Notes under the pieces: model-generated
Told to the model about the DNA's origin: nothing
What the model saw: the letters and a program-made list of their open reading frames with translations, nothing else
Databases searched by the model: none
Source of the DNA: an uncultured Gammaproteobacteria bacterium
GTDB taxonomy: Bacteria; Pseudomonadota; Gammaproteobacteria; GCA-002705445; GCA-002716945
DNA length: 22,379 bases
Reading direction: 5' to 3'
Assembly: GCA_913041865.1 (NCBI GenBank)
Contig: CAJWIW010000008.1
Location: 1 to 22,379, forward strand
Program-made: the position numbers and the translations under genes
Shown here: in pieces, positions 15,818 through 22,321 of the stretch
Layout: each line of letters starts with the position of its first letter
Numbering within the stretch: the stretch's first letter is position 1

Positions 15818-16234
15818 ATGCATAAAATATTGATGTTATTAATTTTAACGTTAGTTAGCTCGATAACTAACGGAGCTTCTCAATCCAAGGAGGGAGCTGG
15901 TGTTTTTTTTATCTCACCAAAAGATGGACAGACAGTAAAAAATCCTATTCAGCTTTCTTTTGGGTTAGAGGGTATGAAATTAGTTGAAGCTGGTATTAAT
16001 AGTCCTTACTCTGGTCATCACCATTTGTTAATAAACGTAGATCAACTTCCTGATATGAACTCACCGATACCAGCAGATAATAAACACATACATTTTGGTA
16101 AAGGACAGAGTACAAGTAGTATAAACTTAGAACCAGGTGATTATACATTTCAACTATTATTTGCCGATTACCTTCACATACCGCATGATAAACCATTAAT
16201 TTCAAAAAAGATCTCTATCAAAGTAGTAGAATGA
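15818..16234 (+). CDS. Secreted DUF4399 protein
   Basis: The 138-residue protein has a signal peptide (MHKILMLLILTLVSSITNGA) and one DUF4399 domain, recognised by VFFISPKDGQTVKNPI, LSFGLEGM, SGHHHLLIN, IPADNKHIHFGKGQ and the final HIPHDKPLISKKI. Seven histidines (about residues 67-69, 90, 92, 120 and 123) sit in conserved positions, which suggests metal binding, but no function of the family is established. It follows the PCuAC gene by 24 bases and overlaps the next gene by four bases (ATGA). Its position next to a copper chaperone makes a periplasmic metal role a fair inference. Confidence 0.87.
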   Translation: MHKILMLLILTLVSSITNGASQSKEGAGVFFISPKDGQTVKNPIQLSFGLEGMKLVEAGINSPYSGHHHLLINVDQLPDMNSPIPADNKHIHFGKGQSTSSINLEPGDYTFQLLFADYLHIPHDKPLISKKISIKVVE

Positions 16235-16665
16235 AAGAAGTTGATAATAAAATTGATTCTCTCACTAATTCTGTAGAATTCCTTGTGCCATTCACTAAAA
16301 CTCTAGTAGACCTTCTCTCTAGTACAACTATGAAGGAGTGGGTCATCGTCAAAGAACTCAAGAACCTTCATATAAATGGCGCTACTTTATCAGATGGAAC
16401 TATTAACACAACCGCAAAGATAAAAGATTTTTCTGTTAGCATATTATATGTAGGTATTAGAAACTTTATCCTCACTATTAGAGGTATAAATCACTTTGAT
16501 GGATTTTGTATTATTGTTACTAACAAAGGCATAGTCGTGAATGATAATTCGGCTGATGCACCAACAAATGAAGCAAAGTTATTAAAAAAAGCATTCCTTG
16601 ATAATTACAAGAGTCCTTATTTAATCACAGATACTTTTCTAAAATTTAGAAGTCAGGGTGCTTGA
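16231..16665 (+). CDS. Unrecognised cytosolic protein
   Basis: I do not recognise this 144-residue protein. It has no signal peptide and no membrane helix. It starts with a polar helix (KEVDNKIDSLTNSVEFLVP) and a second helix ending in SSTTMKEW, followed by alternating beta-like stretches (FSVSILYVGIRNFILTIRG and FDGFCIIVTNKGIVVND), and closes with a helix and LITDTFLKFR. The start codon overlaps the DUF4399 stop (ATGA), and its own stop overlaps the ferredoxin ATG (TGATG), so it is coupled on both sides. Base composition matches its neighbours. It is almost certainly a real gene of the cluster; its role is unknown. Confidence 0.75.
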   Translation: MKEVDNKIDSLTNSVEFLVPFTKTLVDLLSSTTMKEWVIVKELKNLHINGATLSDGTINTTAKIKDFSVSILYVGIRNFILTIRGINHFDGFCIIVTNKGIVVNDNSADAPTNEAKLLKKAFLDNYKSPYLITDTFLKFRSQGA

Positions 16666-17003
16666 TGGCGAAAATATTTTTCAAACGAAATGAAGAAGTT
16701 TTCGAAATTGATATGCCTGAGGGGACGAAAGTTGTTCATGCGGCTTATAAACTTAGACTTCCTGAAGTCCCTGCTAATTGCAGAGGTAAATGTCAGTGTG
16801 GGACATGTCACGTTCATGTTGATCCTGAGTGGATAGATAAAATTGAACCAATGGAAGTTGACACAATGGAATTATTTCTTTTGAAAAGACAGAAAAGTTA
16901 TAATCCTGAGCTGAGTCGTTTGTCCTGCCAAATCAGGATTAAAGAAGAGCACGATGGTCTAACTTTATCACTCGTTGAAGACAACATCCCCAGAAATTCA
17001 TAG
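16665..17003 (+). CDS. [2Fe-2S] ferredoxin, adrenodoxin-like
   Basis: Electron carrier of 112 residues. The cluster ligands follow the adrenodoxin pattern: C39, C45 and C48 in CRGKCQCGTCHV, then C88 in LSRLSCQIRI. An extra cysteine (C43) inside the loop is normal for this branch. The ATG at 16665 is preferred to a TTG one codon earlier because it overlaps the preceding stop codon and starts at the usual place before the first beta strand (KIFFKRNEEVFEIDMPEG). It is not in an isc operon, where such ferredoxins often occur; the partner reductase is not in the window. A cupin gene follows two bases later. Confidence 0.93.
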   Translation: MAKIFFKRNEEVFEIDMPEGTKVVHAAYKLRLPEVPANCRGKCQCGTCHVHVDPEWIDKIEPMEVDTMELFLLKRQKSYNPELSRLSCQIRIKEEHDGLTLSLVEDNIPRNS

Positions 17004-17005
17004 AT

Positions 17006-17686
17006 ATGAGTGTGATAGAGAGACAAGGTGTTGGCTTCAATAGCGATCTATCAAACCGGGTGGTTCTTAATGCCTCTGAGCAAATTTGGAAATCATCTCC
17101 TTCTGATGGAGTTAATAGATTATACTTGGATCGAACTGATTTTAGTGAATATACAAGTGCAACTTCAATAGTAAAATTCGATAAAGGTAGTAGCTTTCCA
17201 AGTCATACTCACCCTAATGGCGAGGAATTTTATGTTTTGGATGGTACTTTCTCCGATGAATATGGTCATTATCCAAAAGGTACATATGTGAGAAATCCTC
17301 ATGGGACATGCCATAACCCATACAGCAAAGAAGGGTGTAAAATTTTTGTAAAACTGAGACAATTCCAAAAAGACGATCATATTAGAATTGTTAAAAATGT
17401 CTCAGAACCATGGAATGTGTGTAATGATGAGACTGATTATATAAATCTGCATGAATTTAAGAATGAAATAGTATATTTAGTAAAGTTTAGACCGAATTCT
17501 AAAATTAATTTACCGTTTAAAAATGTTGGTGGGGAAGAAATTTTAATTTTATCTGGTTCTGTAAATGAAAACACACACATTTATGAGGCCATCACTTGGA
17601 TAAGAGATCCAAAAAGCTGTTTTTCACAAGCACATGCCGGCAGTAATGGTGTTTCTCTTTTCGTGAAATCTGGACACCTTTTTTAA
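17006..17686 (+). CDS. ChrR-like double-cupin protein without anti-sigma domain
   Basis: The 226-residue protein has a first cupin (about residues 50-120) typical of the ChrR/anti-sigma cupin family: FPSHTHPNGEEFYVLDGTFSDE, quoted here as SHTHPNGEEFYVL, with possible metal ligands H67, H69, E73 and H103 (NPHGTCHNP), and GCKIFVKLRQF after it. The second cupin (about 145-226, with GGEEILILSGSV and WIRDP) has lost the HTH ligands. The zinc-binding N-terminal domain that holds sigma-E in ChrR is absent, and no ECF sigma gene adjoins, so this is probably an enzyme or sensor-like cupin rather than an anti-sigma factor. It lies two bases after the ferredoxin gene. Confidence 0.85.
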   Translation: MSVIERQGVGFNSDLSNRVVLNASEQIWKSSPSDGVNRLYLDRTDFSEYTSATSIVKFDKGSSFPSHTHPNGEEFYVLDGTFSDEYGHYPKGTYVRNPHGTCHNPYSKEGCKIFVKLRQFQKDDHIRIVKNVSEPWNVCNDETDYINLHEFKNEIVYLVKFRPNSKINLPFKNVGGEEILILSGSVNENTHIYEAITWIRDPKSCFSQAHAGSNGVSLFVKSGHLF

Positions 17687-17706
17687 ACAATCCTAATCAT
17701 ATGAGT

Positions 17707-17712
17707 TATAAT
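17707..17712 (+). promoter_or_regulatory. -10-like element close to dnaX
   Basis: TATAAT ends seven bases before the dnaX ATG and there is no Shine-Dalgarno sequence. If used, transcription would begin at or next to the ATG and give a leaderless mRNA. No convincing -35 box was found. AT-rich sequence makes chance matches common. Confidence 0.25.
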
Positions 17713-17719
17713 ATAAAAA

Positions 17720-19240
17720 ATGAGTAATGAGATATTGGCTTTAAAATATAGGCCAAAATTTTTTCGTGATGTCGTAGGTCAAGATAAAGTAGTTAAAACT
17801 ATTCAAAATAGCATTAACTTAGATAAAGTGCATAATGCCTACCTATTTTCAGGCACAAGGGGAATGGGCAAGACCACTATAGCAAGATTATTTGCCAAAT
17901 CATTGCTGTGCAACGAGGGCGTAAATGAAGAACCATGTGGTAAATGCTCTTCATGTAATGAAATTGATAACACTAATCACATTGATTTGATAGAGATTGA
18001 TGCAGCTTCAAGAACAAAAGTTGAAGATACAAGAAATCTTATGGAAAATGTTCTCTACGCTCCCTCTAAATCAAGATATAAAATTTATCTGATTGATGAG
18101 GCTCATATGCTATCGACAAAAAGTTTTAATGCATTACTCAAAACAATTGAAGAACCCCCAGAGCATGTTAAATTTTTGCTAGCTACAACAGAATCTGAAA
18201 AACTACCTGATACAATACTATCTCGATGTCTACATTTTAGATTAAATTCTGCGACAAACGAAGTTATAAGACAACATTTAAAAAATATACTTAATAGCGA
18301 GGGAATCACGTTTGATGAAGACTCCTTAACTATAATAGCGAAAAACTCATTTGGTAGTATAAGAGATAGTTTGAGTATCCTTGAGAGATGTGTAAGTTTT
18401 TGTAAAGAGGATATTAGCAAAGATAAAGTTGCATCTTTATTAGGTGATGTTGACACTGAGATTATAGATACATTATTCTCAAATTTGGAATCTAAAAATA
18501 AAAAAAATTTAGTACAATCTATCGATAAGCTCGATGATAGTGTTGACTTTCTTCTGATAACAGATCAATTAATAAAAAAATTCTTTGAAGAGACTATAAA
18601 TAATATCTCAAGAAAAGATAAACTCCAAGAAAGATTCTCCTTAGAAGATATTCAACTTGCATATCAAATATTAGTATCGTCTAAAAAAGATTATGCATAT
18701 GCGCCTTGTAAGAAGGATTATTTAATAATGATCCTCTTACGAATACTTACTTTTTCATCGGATAGCCAGAATAATATTAAAGAAGAAAAAGTTATTGAAA
18801 ATGAGGATAACAGCATTGTAGACAATGGTACTAATTTCGATCAAAGTTCTTTATCATCTGAGTTAGATTGGGTGAAAATGATTGATGATATAAAACTATC
18901 TGGTTTACTAGAACATCTAGCCAATCATTCGGTCCTAACATGTGACCTTAATACGGATTCTTATACTCTCAAGATAAGTCAGCATAAAAAAGATGTTTAT
19001 CCCCAGACATGTATTGATGATCTAATATCAAAAATATCTGATTATTTATCACTCTCCTCAAAGATTAATATAGTTTATGAAGATCATTTGAATACACCCA
19101 TGACTATTAATAAAAAAAAGAATGAGATAGATGTAAATGATAGATATAATAAAGTTAAAGACGATCCTGACGTGCAGAAAATACAAAAAATATTTAATGC
19201 GGAAGTCGAAAAGGATGCTATAAAAAAGATTATTGAGTAA
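17720..19240 (+). CDS. dnaX: DNA polymerase III subunit tau/gamma
   Basis: Clamp-loader ATPase that also ties the polymerase core and helicase together. The protein is 506 residues. LALKYRPKFFRDVVGQ opens the AAA+ domain; Walker A is GTRGMGKT (residues 45-52, Met in place of the usual Val), the zinc ligands are C64, C73, C76 and C79, Walker B is LIDEAH, sensor 1 is LLATTE, and the SRC finger is at 168-170. The collar domain ends near residue 365. A poorly conserved linker follows, and from about 383 comes a tau C-terminal domain (LDWVKMIDDI to DPDVQKIQKIFNAEV). Codons 466-468 form an in-frame A-AAA-AAG heptamer at 19114-19120, see findings. The gene overlaps no neighbour; ybaB starts 13 bases after its stop. 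Confidence 0.96.
   Translation: MSNEILALKYRPKFFRDVVGQDKVVKTIQNSINLDKVHNAYLFSGTRGMGKTTIARLFAKSLLCNEGVNEEPCGKCSSCNEIDNTNHIDLIEIDAASRTKVEDTRNLMENVLYAPSKSRYKIYLIDEAHMLSTKSFNALLKTIEEPPEHVKFLLATTESEKLPDTILSRCLHFRLNSATNEVIRQHLKNILNSEGITFDEDSLTIIAKNSFGSIRDSLSILERCVSFCKEDISKDKVASLLGDVDTEIIDTLFSNLESKNKKNLVQSIDKLDDSVDFLLITDQLIKKFFEETINNISRKDKLQERFSLEDIQLAYQILVSSKKDYAYAPCKKDYLIMILLRILTFSSDSQNNIKEEKVIENEDNSIVDNGTNFDQSSLSSELDWVKMIDDIKLSGLLEHLANHSVLTCDLNTDSYTLKISQHKKDVYPQTCIDDLISKISDYLSLSSKINIVYEDHLNTPMTINKKKNEIDVNDRYNKVKDDPDVQKIQKIFNAEVEKDAIKKIIE
19114..19120 (+). promoter_or_regulatory. Possible dnaX slippery heptamer
   Basis: The codons AAA AAA AAG at 19112-19120 contain A-AAA-AAG in the frame used by E. 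coli dnaX for programmed -1 frameshifting. After a -1 slip the ribosome would read GAA and then stop at TGA (19123-19125), the same Glu-stop ending as E. coli gamma. No Shine-Dalgarno-like stimulator upstream or stable hairpin downstream was found, and similar A runs occur elsewhere in the gene, so function is unproven. Confidence 0.3.
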
Positions 19241-19253
19241 CTTGGAGAGAACA

Positions 19254-19553
19254 ATGAGTTTTTTAGATAAAATGAAACAGGCAAAAGATATGTACGGAAA
19301 TATGAAAAAAGTACAATCAGAGATCTCAAAAATAAAGTGTGAGGGAATCTCAAAAAATGGAAAAATAACTGCTACCGTTGGGGGAAACCATAACATTATA
19401 AAGATAGATATTGATAGCTCGCTTCAGAATGACTCAGCATTAGCCGATTCGATTATCCAAGCATGCAATCAGGCTCATGATAAGGTTGATAAAGAAATAA
19501 AAACAAGAATGGGAGACATGATGAGTGGCGGTGGCATGAAACTTCCTTTCTAA
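19254..19553 (+). CDS. ybaB: YbaB/EbfC nucleoid-associated protein
   Basis: Small DNA-binding protein of 99 residues that coats the nucleoid as a dimer. The ATG at 19254 is chosen because GGAGA (19244-19248) stands five bases before it; an upstream TTG would overlap the dnaX stop without a ribosome binding site. MKQAKDMYGNMKKVQSEISK is the family's N-terminal helix, followed by GKITATVGGNHNIIKIDID strands and a C-terminal helix. The end MMSGGGMKLPF is typical. dnaX-ybaB-recR is one of the most conserved gene orders in bacteria, and it is kept here in full. Confidence 0.96.
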   Translation: MSFLDKMKQAKDMYGNMKKVQSEISKIKCEGISKNGKITATVGGNHNIIKIDIDSSLQNDSALADSIIQACNQAHDKVDKEIKTRMGDMMSGGGMKLPF

Positions 19554-19554
19554 C

Positions 19555-20175
19555 ATGAAAAAATCTAAAAACTTAGATGATTTAATTGATGCACTAACAA
19601 TGTTGCCGGGTGTCGGGAAAAAATCTGCGCAGAGAATGGCTTATAAGATACTGCGTTCCAATAAAGAAAAAACTCTAAATCTATCTAGACAATTGCAAAA
19701 AGTTTTAACGGATGTGGTGACTTGCAATATATGTGGAATATATCTTGATAAAGAAGATGCAGAAATACAGCAATCATCTAGTGAACATCTCTGTATAGGA
19801 AAAAATAGAGATAATAGTGTAATTTGCATTACTGAATCGCCTGCAGATATTTATATTATCGAGGAGAATACGAACTATAATGGTGATTATTTTGCTCTTA
19901 AAGGTACTTTATCTCCTTTAGATGGACTTGGTCCAGAGGAAATCGGGATATTACGTTTACAAAATAGACTAGAAAAAGAGGACATTAAAGAATTGATTCT
20001 CGCTACGAGCACGACGATTGAGGGAGAAGCTACCGCTCATTATATTCAGAATATCTGTCATGAGTTGAGAATCAAAGTATCAAGAATTGCTTTTGGCATC
20101 CCACTGAATGGAGAATTAGGTTATTTAGATGGAGAGACTATTTCTCATGCATTCAATGAGAGAAAAGAGCTCTAG
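19555..20175 (+). CDS. recR: Recombination protein RecR, zinc finger altered
   Basis: RecR works with RecF and RecO to load RecA on gapped DNA. The 206-residue protein has the helix-hairpin-helix LPGVGKKSAQRMAYKIL (about residues 17-33), a zinc-finger region, and a Toprim domain (ESPADIYIIEE, LSPLDGLGPEEIGI, TTIEGEATAHYI). The zinc finger is unusual. C57-x2-C60 is present, but after an enlarged 19-residue loop only C80 remains of the second Cys pair, and about four residues before the ICITE strand are missing. E. coli has C57, C60, C69 and C72. The rest is well conserved, so the gene is likely functional. It ends four bases into the convergent dehydratase gene. Confidence 0.95.
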   Translation: MKKSKNLDDLIDALTMLPGVGKKSAQRMAYKILRSNKEKTLNLSRQLQKVLTDVVTCNICGIYLDKEDAEIQQSSSEHLCIGKNRDNSVICITESPADIYIIEENTNYNGDYFALKGTLSPLDGLGPEEIGILRLQNRLEKEDIKELILATSTTIEGEATAHYIQNICHELRIKVSRIAFGIPLNGELGYLDGETISHAFNERKEL

Positions 20176-20510
20176 TTCTTGAAGTAATTGTCAATTTTAG
20201 ATGCACATATAAAATCATTTTCAGATAGTCCATCAATTGCATATGTAAAGTATTCAACAATAGCTGTATTATAAGAAAAAGTAATTTGTGGATGATGGTC
20301 TTCTGTATTTGAAATCCAGGCAACCATATTTATGAATGACATCAGCTCATAATGATTATTCGTTTTGAACTCACGTTTTATTTTTTTGTAATCGTCAGAA
20401 ATTGACCAATCTTTGTGGATTTTAGCTAAGAATTTTAATGCCTTTTCCCTTGAAAATGGATCTAGTCCACCCTCGCATGGCACACATTTTTTTTTGTTCA
20501 GATCACTCAT
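20172..20510 (-). CDS. phhB: Pterin-4a-carbinolamine dehydratase
   Basis: The 112-residue protein belongs to the PCD/DCoH family, which dehydrates 4a-hydroxytetrahydropterin made by aromatic amino acid hydroxylases. KCVPCEGGL at the N-terminus, MVAWISNTEDHHPQITFSYN with the catalytic H72-H73-P74, and AIDGLSENDFICASKID at the end are hallmark stretches. No phenylalanine hydroxylase gene is in the window, so a role in pterin recycling is not shown by context; PCD proteins in bacteria without hydroxylase have other proposed roles in pterin metabolism. It lies four bases downstream of the M48 protease gene on the same strand and is probably co-transcribed with it. Confidence 0.95.
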   Translation of the reverse strand: MSDLNKKKCVPCEGGLDPFSREKALKFLAKIHKDWSISDDYKKIKREFKTNNHYELMSFINMVAWISNTEDHHPQITFSYNTAIVEYFTYAIDGLSENDFICASKIDNYFKN

Positions 20511-20514
20511 CGAT

Positions 20515-21762
20515 TTATTTCTTTAAATTTTTTATTCTATCAAAAACGCTTGGGTGACTTGAGTAAAAATACGCGTAAATTGGACTTGATTTGACTAGGG
20601 ATAAGTTTCCTTTAGAAAGTTTTACAAGAGATGATATTAGATCTTTGCTTTCAGTATGTGTTTTAGCATAATCGTCTGCCTCAAACTCATTTCTACGAGA
20701 CAAAGCAGATAAAAATGGCATTAAAAAAAACGACAATAAAGGTGAAACTAAAACGAATAAAATAGCAACAAAAGATGGTGCCAAATCTATTGGAATATTA
20801 ATATCTATTATTAAGAAATTAAGAATAATAAAGAATGTGTATAAGAACAATAAGCTTATAATACCGAATAAGACCATTGATTTTAAAATATGCTTCTCTT
20901 TATAGTGTCCAATTTCATGCGCCAGGACAGACTTAATTTCATTAAGAGTCAATATATTCAAAAGAGTATCAAAAAAAACTATCCTTTTCTTTCCAAATAG
21001 ACCAGAAAAATAAGCGTTAGAGTGTGAAGATCTTTTAGATCCGTCCATAACATATAGATCTTCTATAGGGAAACTCAATTTCTCTGTCAGTGCGAGTACT
21101 GAGCTATTTAGTACACTATCGTCAAGTTTTTTAAATTTATTGAAGATAGGAGCTATTAATGATGGGTAAATGTAAGCTGAAAGAATATTTATAAAAATAA
21201 GCAATATCCATAAATAGAACCACCAGAGGTCGGAGTAGTTTATAAATAAAGTTTCAAAAAGTTTAAAAGTAATAGCAACTATGATTAAACTCAGAACTAG
21301 GTTTGTTATCAAATCTCTTAGAAAAAGAACTTTCGACATTTTGTTGAAACCAAATTTTTCTTCGATATAGAAAGTTTTGATATAACTAGTTGGGATATTG
21401 ATAATCGATAATAAAAGAAAAAAAACAAAGACAATCGAGAGATTTTTACCAAATATATCCAGGCTAATATTATCAGTTAAAGAATTGAGCATACCAAAAC
21501 CGTTTGATAAAAAAACAAAATACACGATCATTATTGTCACGAAGGTAGAAACCATTGATAGGTAAAGTTTATGGATGCCATAAGAGTTTGATCTATTGAT
21601 GAAATTTTGATCAACCCCTAGCTCATCCATTTCCTGATCAGAAACTGATGCCTCTTTTATATAATTGAGTTGATGAAAGTCCAGCGATAGTTTACATATC
21701 GTGAATATTGTTAATAAAATGCCAAAGACAAGCCATGCAAAAGCAGCAATTTGATAAATCAT
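20515..21762 (-). CDS. Ste24-like M48 membrane metalloprotease
   Basis: Integral membrane zinc protease of the CAAX prenyl protease 1 (Ste24) type. The M48 N-terminal membrane domain covers about residues 1-205 with five or more hydrophobic helices and the family motif FYIEEKFGFNK. The catalytic domain has LAHEIGHYKEKH (zinc ligands H282 and H286, catalytic E283) and SRRNEFEADDYA (third ligand E359). Two more helices lie between these motifs. The ATG at 21762 gives 415 residues; an ATG three codons upstream (21771) is also possible. The ORF is open to 21849, but those codons run antisense to a monooxygenase fragment and are not credible. The start lies within about ten bases of a composition break, so the true upstream region may be missing. 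Confidence 0.9.
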   Translation of the reverse strand: MIYQIAAFAWLVFGILLTIFTICKLSLDFHQLNYIKEASVSDQEMDELGVDQNFINRSNSYGIHKLYLSMVSTFVTIMIVYFVFLSNGFGMLNSLTDNISLDIFGKNLSIVFVFFLLLSIINIPTSYIKTFYIEEKFGFNKMSKVLFLRDLITNLVLSLIIVAITFKLFETLFINYSDLWWFYLWILLIFINILSAYIYPSLIAPIFNKFKKLDDSVLNSSVLALTEKLSFPIEDLYVMDGSKRSSHSNAYFSGLFGKKRIVFFDTLLNILTLNEIKSVLAHEIGHYKEKHILKSMVLFGIISLLFLYTFFIILNFLIIDINIPIDLAPSFVAILFVLVSPLLSFFLMPFLSALSRRNEFEADDYAKTHTESKDLISSLVKLSKGNLSLVKSSPIYAYFYSSHPSVFDRIKNLKK

Positions 21763-21774
21763 ATGATACATATC

Positions 21775-22023
21775 GGATACGCTGAGGTGGAAGCTGATAA
21801 AAGTGCCGCGAAGAAATGGACAAGTCACGTTAGAGATGTTGCAAATCAAACCCTCTTACCTAAGGCAAATCACTCTTGGTATCTTGGGGCAAACATACCT
21901 GGAAAGCCCAGAGTGTTCATGCCCTACGCAAATGGTTTAAATAATTATCGAAAATACTGTGACGAAATTGCTAGAAGAAAATATCAAGGCTTCATTTTCA
22001 CAGGATCAGGAAGACTTCCATGA
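21775..22023 (+). pseudogene. C-terminal fragment of a Baeyer-Villiger monooxygenase
   Basis: About 80 residues ending at a TGA match the C-terminal end of cyclohexanone/phenylacetone-type FAD monooxygenases: SWYLGANIPGKPRVFMPY and YRKYCDEIARRKYQGF are highly typical, and VEADKSAAKKWTSHV fits the segment before them. The full enzyme is about 500-600 residues, so the flavin and NADPH domains are absent. The match stops at about 21775-21787, where the sequence becomes the start of the minus-strand M48 gene. By hand count 100 of 240 bases (21781-22020) are G or C, against 68 of 240 in the protease gene (21361-21600). It is either a truncated remnant or one half of an assembly chimera. Confidence 0.8.
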
Positions 22024-22235
22024 CAAGCGCTTTCATCCTTGTCATTACAATTACATTTGGGTTGGGTTCTGACCAACAAACCTTCCAAATGAGTTTTCCA
22101 AAAGAAAGCAAAGCTGCATGCATAAGCGATGCAGAAAAATTTGCCGTGCCCCTTCCTTTTGTTTCCATTGAAGCAGAGTGTAAACCTCAGCTTACACCCT
22201 CTCCTAGAGAAGATGACGATATCCAAAAAACATAA
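22020..22235 (+). CDS. Hypothetical small protein, possibly exported
   Basis: An ORF of 71 residues begins with an ATG that overlaps the stop codon of the monooxygenase fragment (ATGA). It has a short hydrophobic N-terminus (AFILVITITFGLG), then a polar body with two cysteines (about residues 34 and 53) and an acidic end. This resembles small exported proteins with one disulfide, but no family is recognised and the signal-like stretch is weak. Coupling to the upstream stop is the main support. Base composition follows the higher-GC tail of the window, not the main chromosome segment. Confidence 0.4.
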   Translation: MTSAFILVITITFGLGSDQQTFQMSFPKESKAACISDAEKFAVPLPFVSIEAECKPQLTPSPREDDDIQKT

Positions 22236-22321
22236 GAGAGCCTTTTGCGTGATGCATGAGCATTCACTTGATCAAACTTATTGGGTGAGCATTCTTTGGT
22301 AATATTACTATCAAAATTTCA

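Noticed and set aside
18103..18456. Minus-strand 117-codon open frame inside dnaX
   Set aside because: It lies wholly antisense to the conserved AAA+ domain and shows no family features. Other antisense frames in the window were rejected for the same reason.
18574..18580. A7 run in dnaX as an alternative frameshift site
   Set aside because: A -1 slip here would stop two codons later near residue 288, inside the collar domain, and would not give a gamma-like product.
21772..21849. N-terminal extension of the M48 protease ORF by 26-29 residues
   Set aside because: These codons are antisense to the conserved monooxygenase fragment, are not hydrophobic in the family pattern, and M48 proteins normally begin at the first membrane helix.
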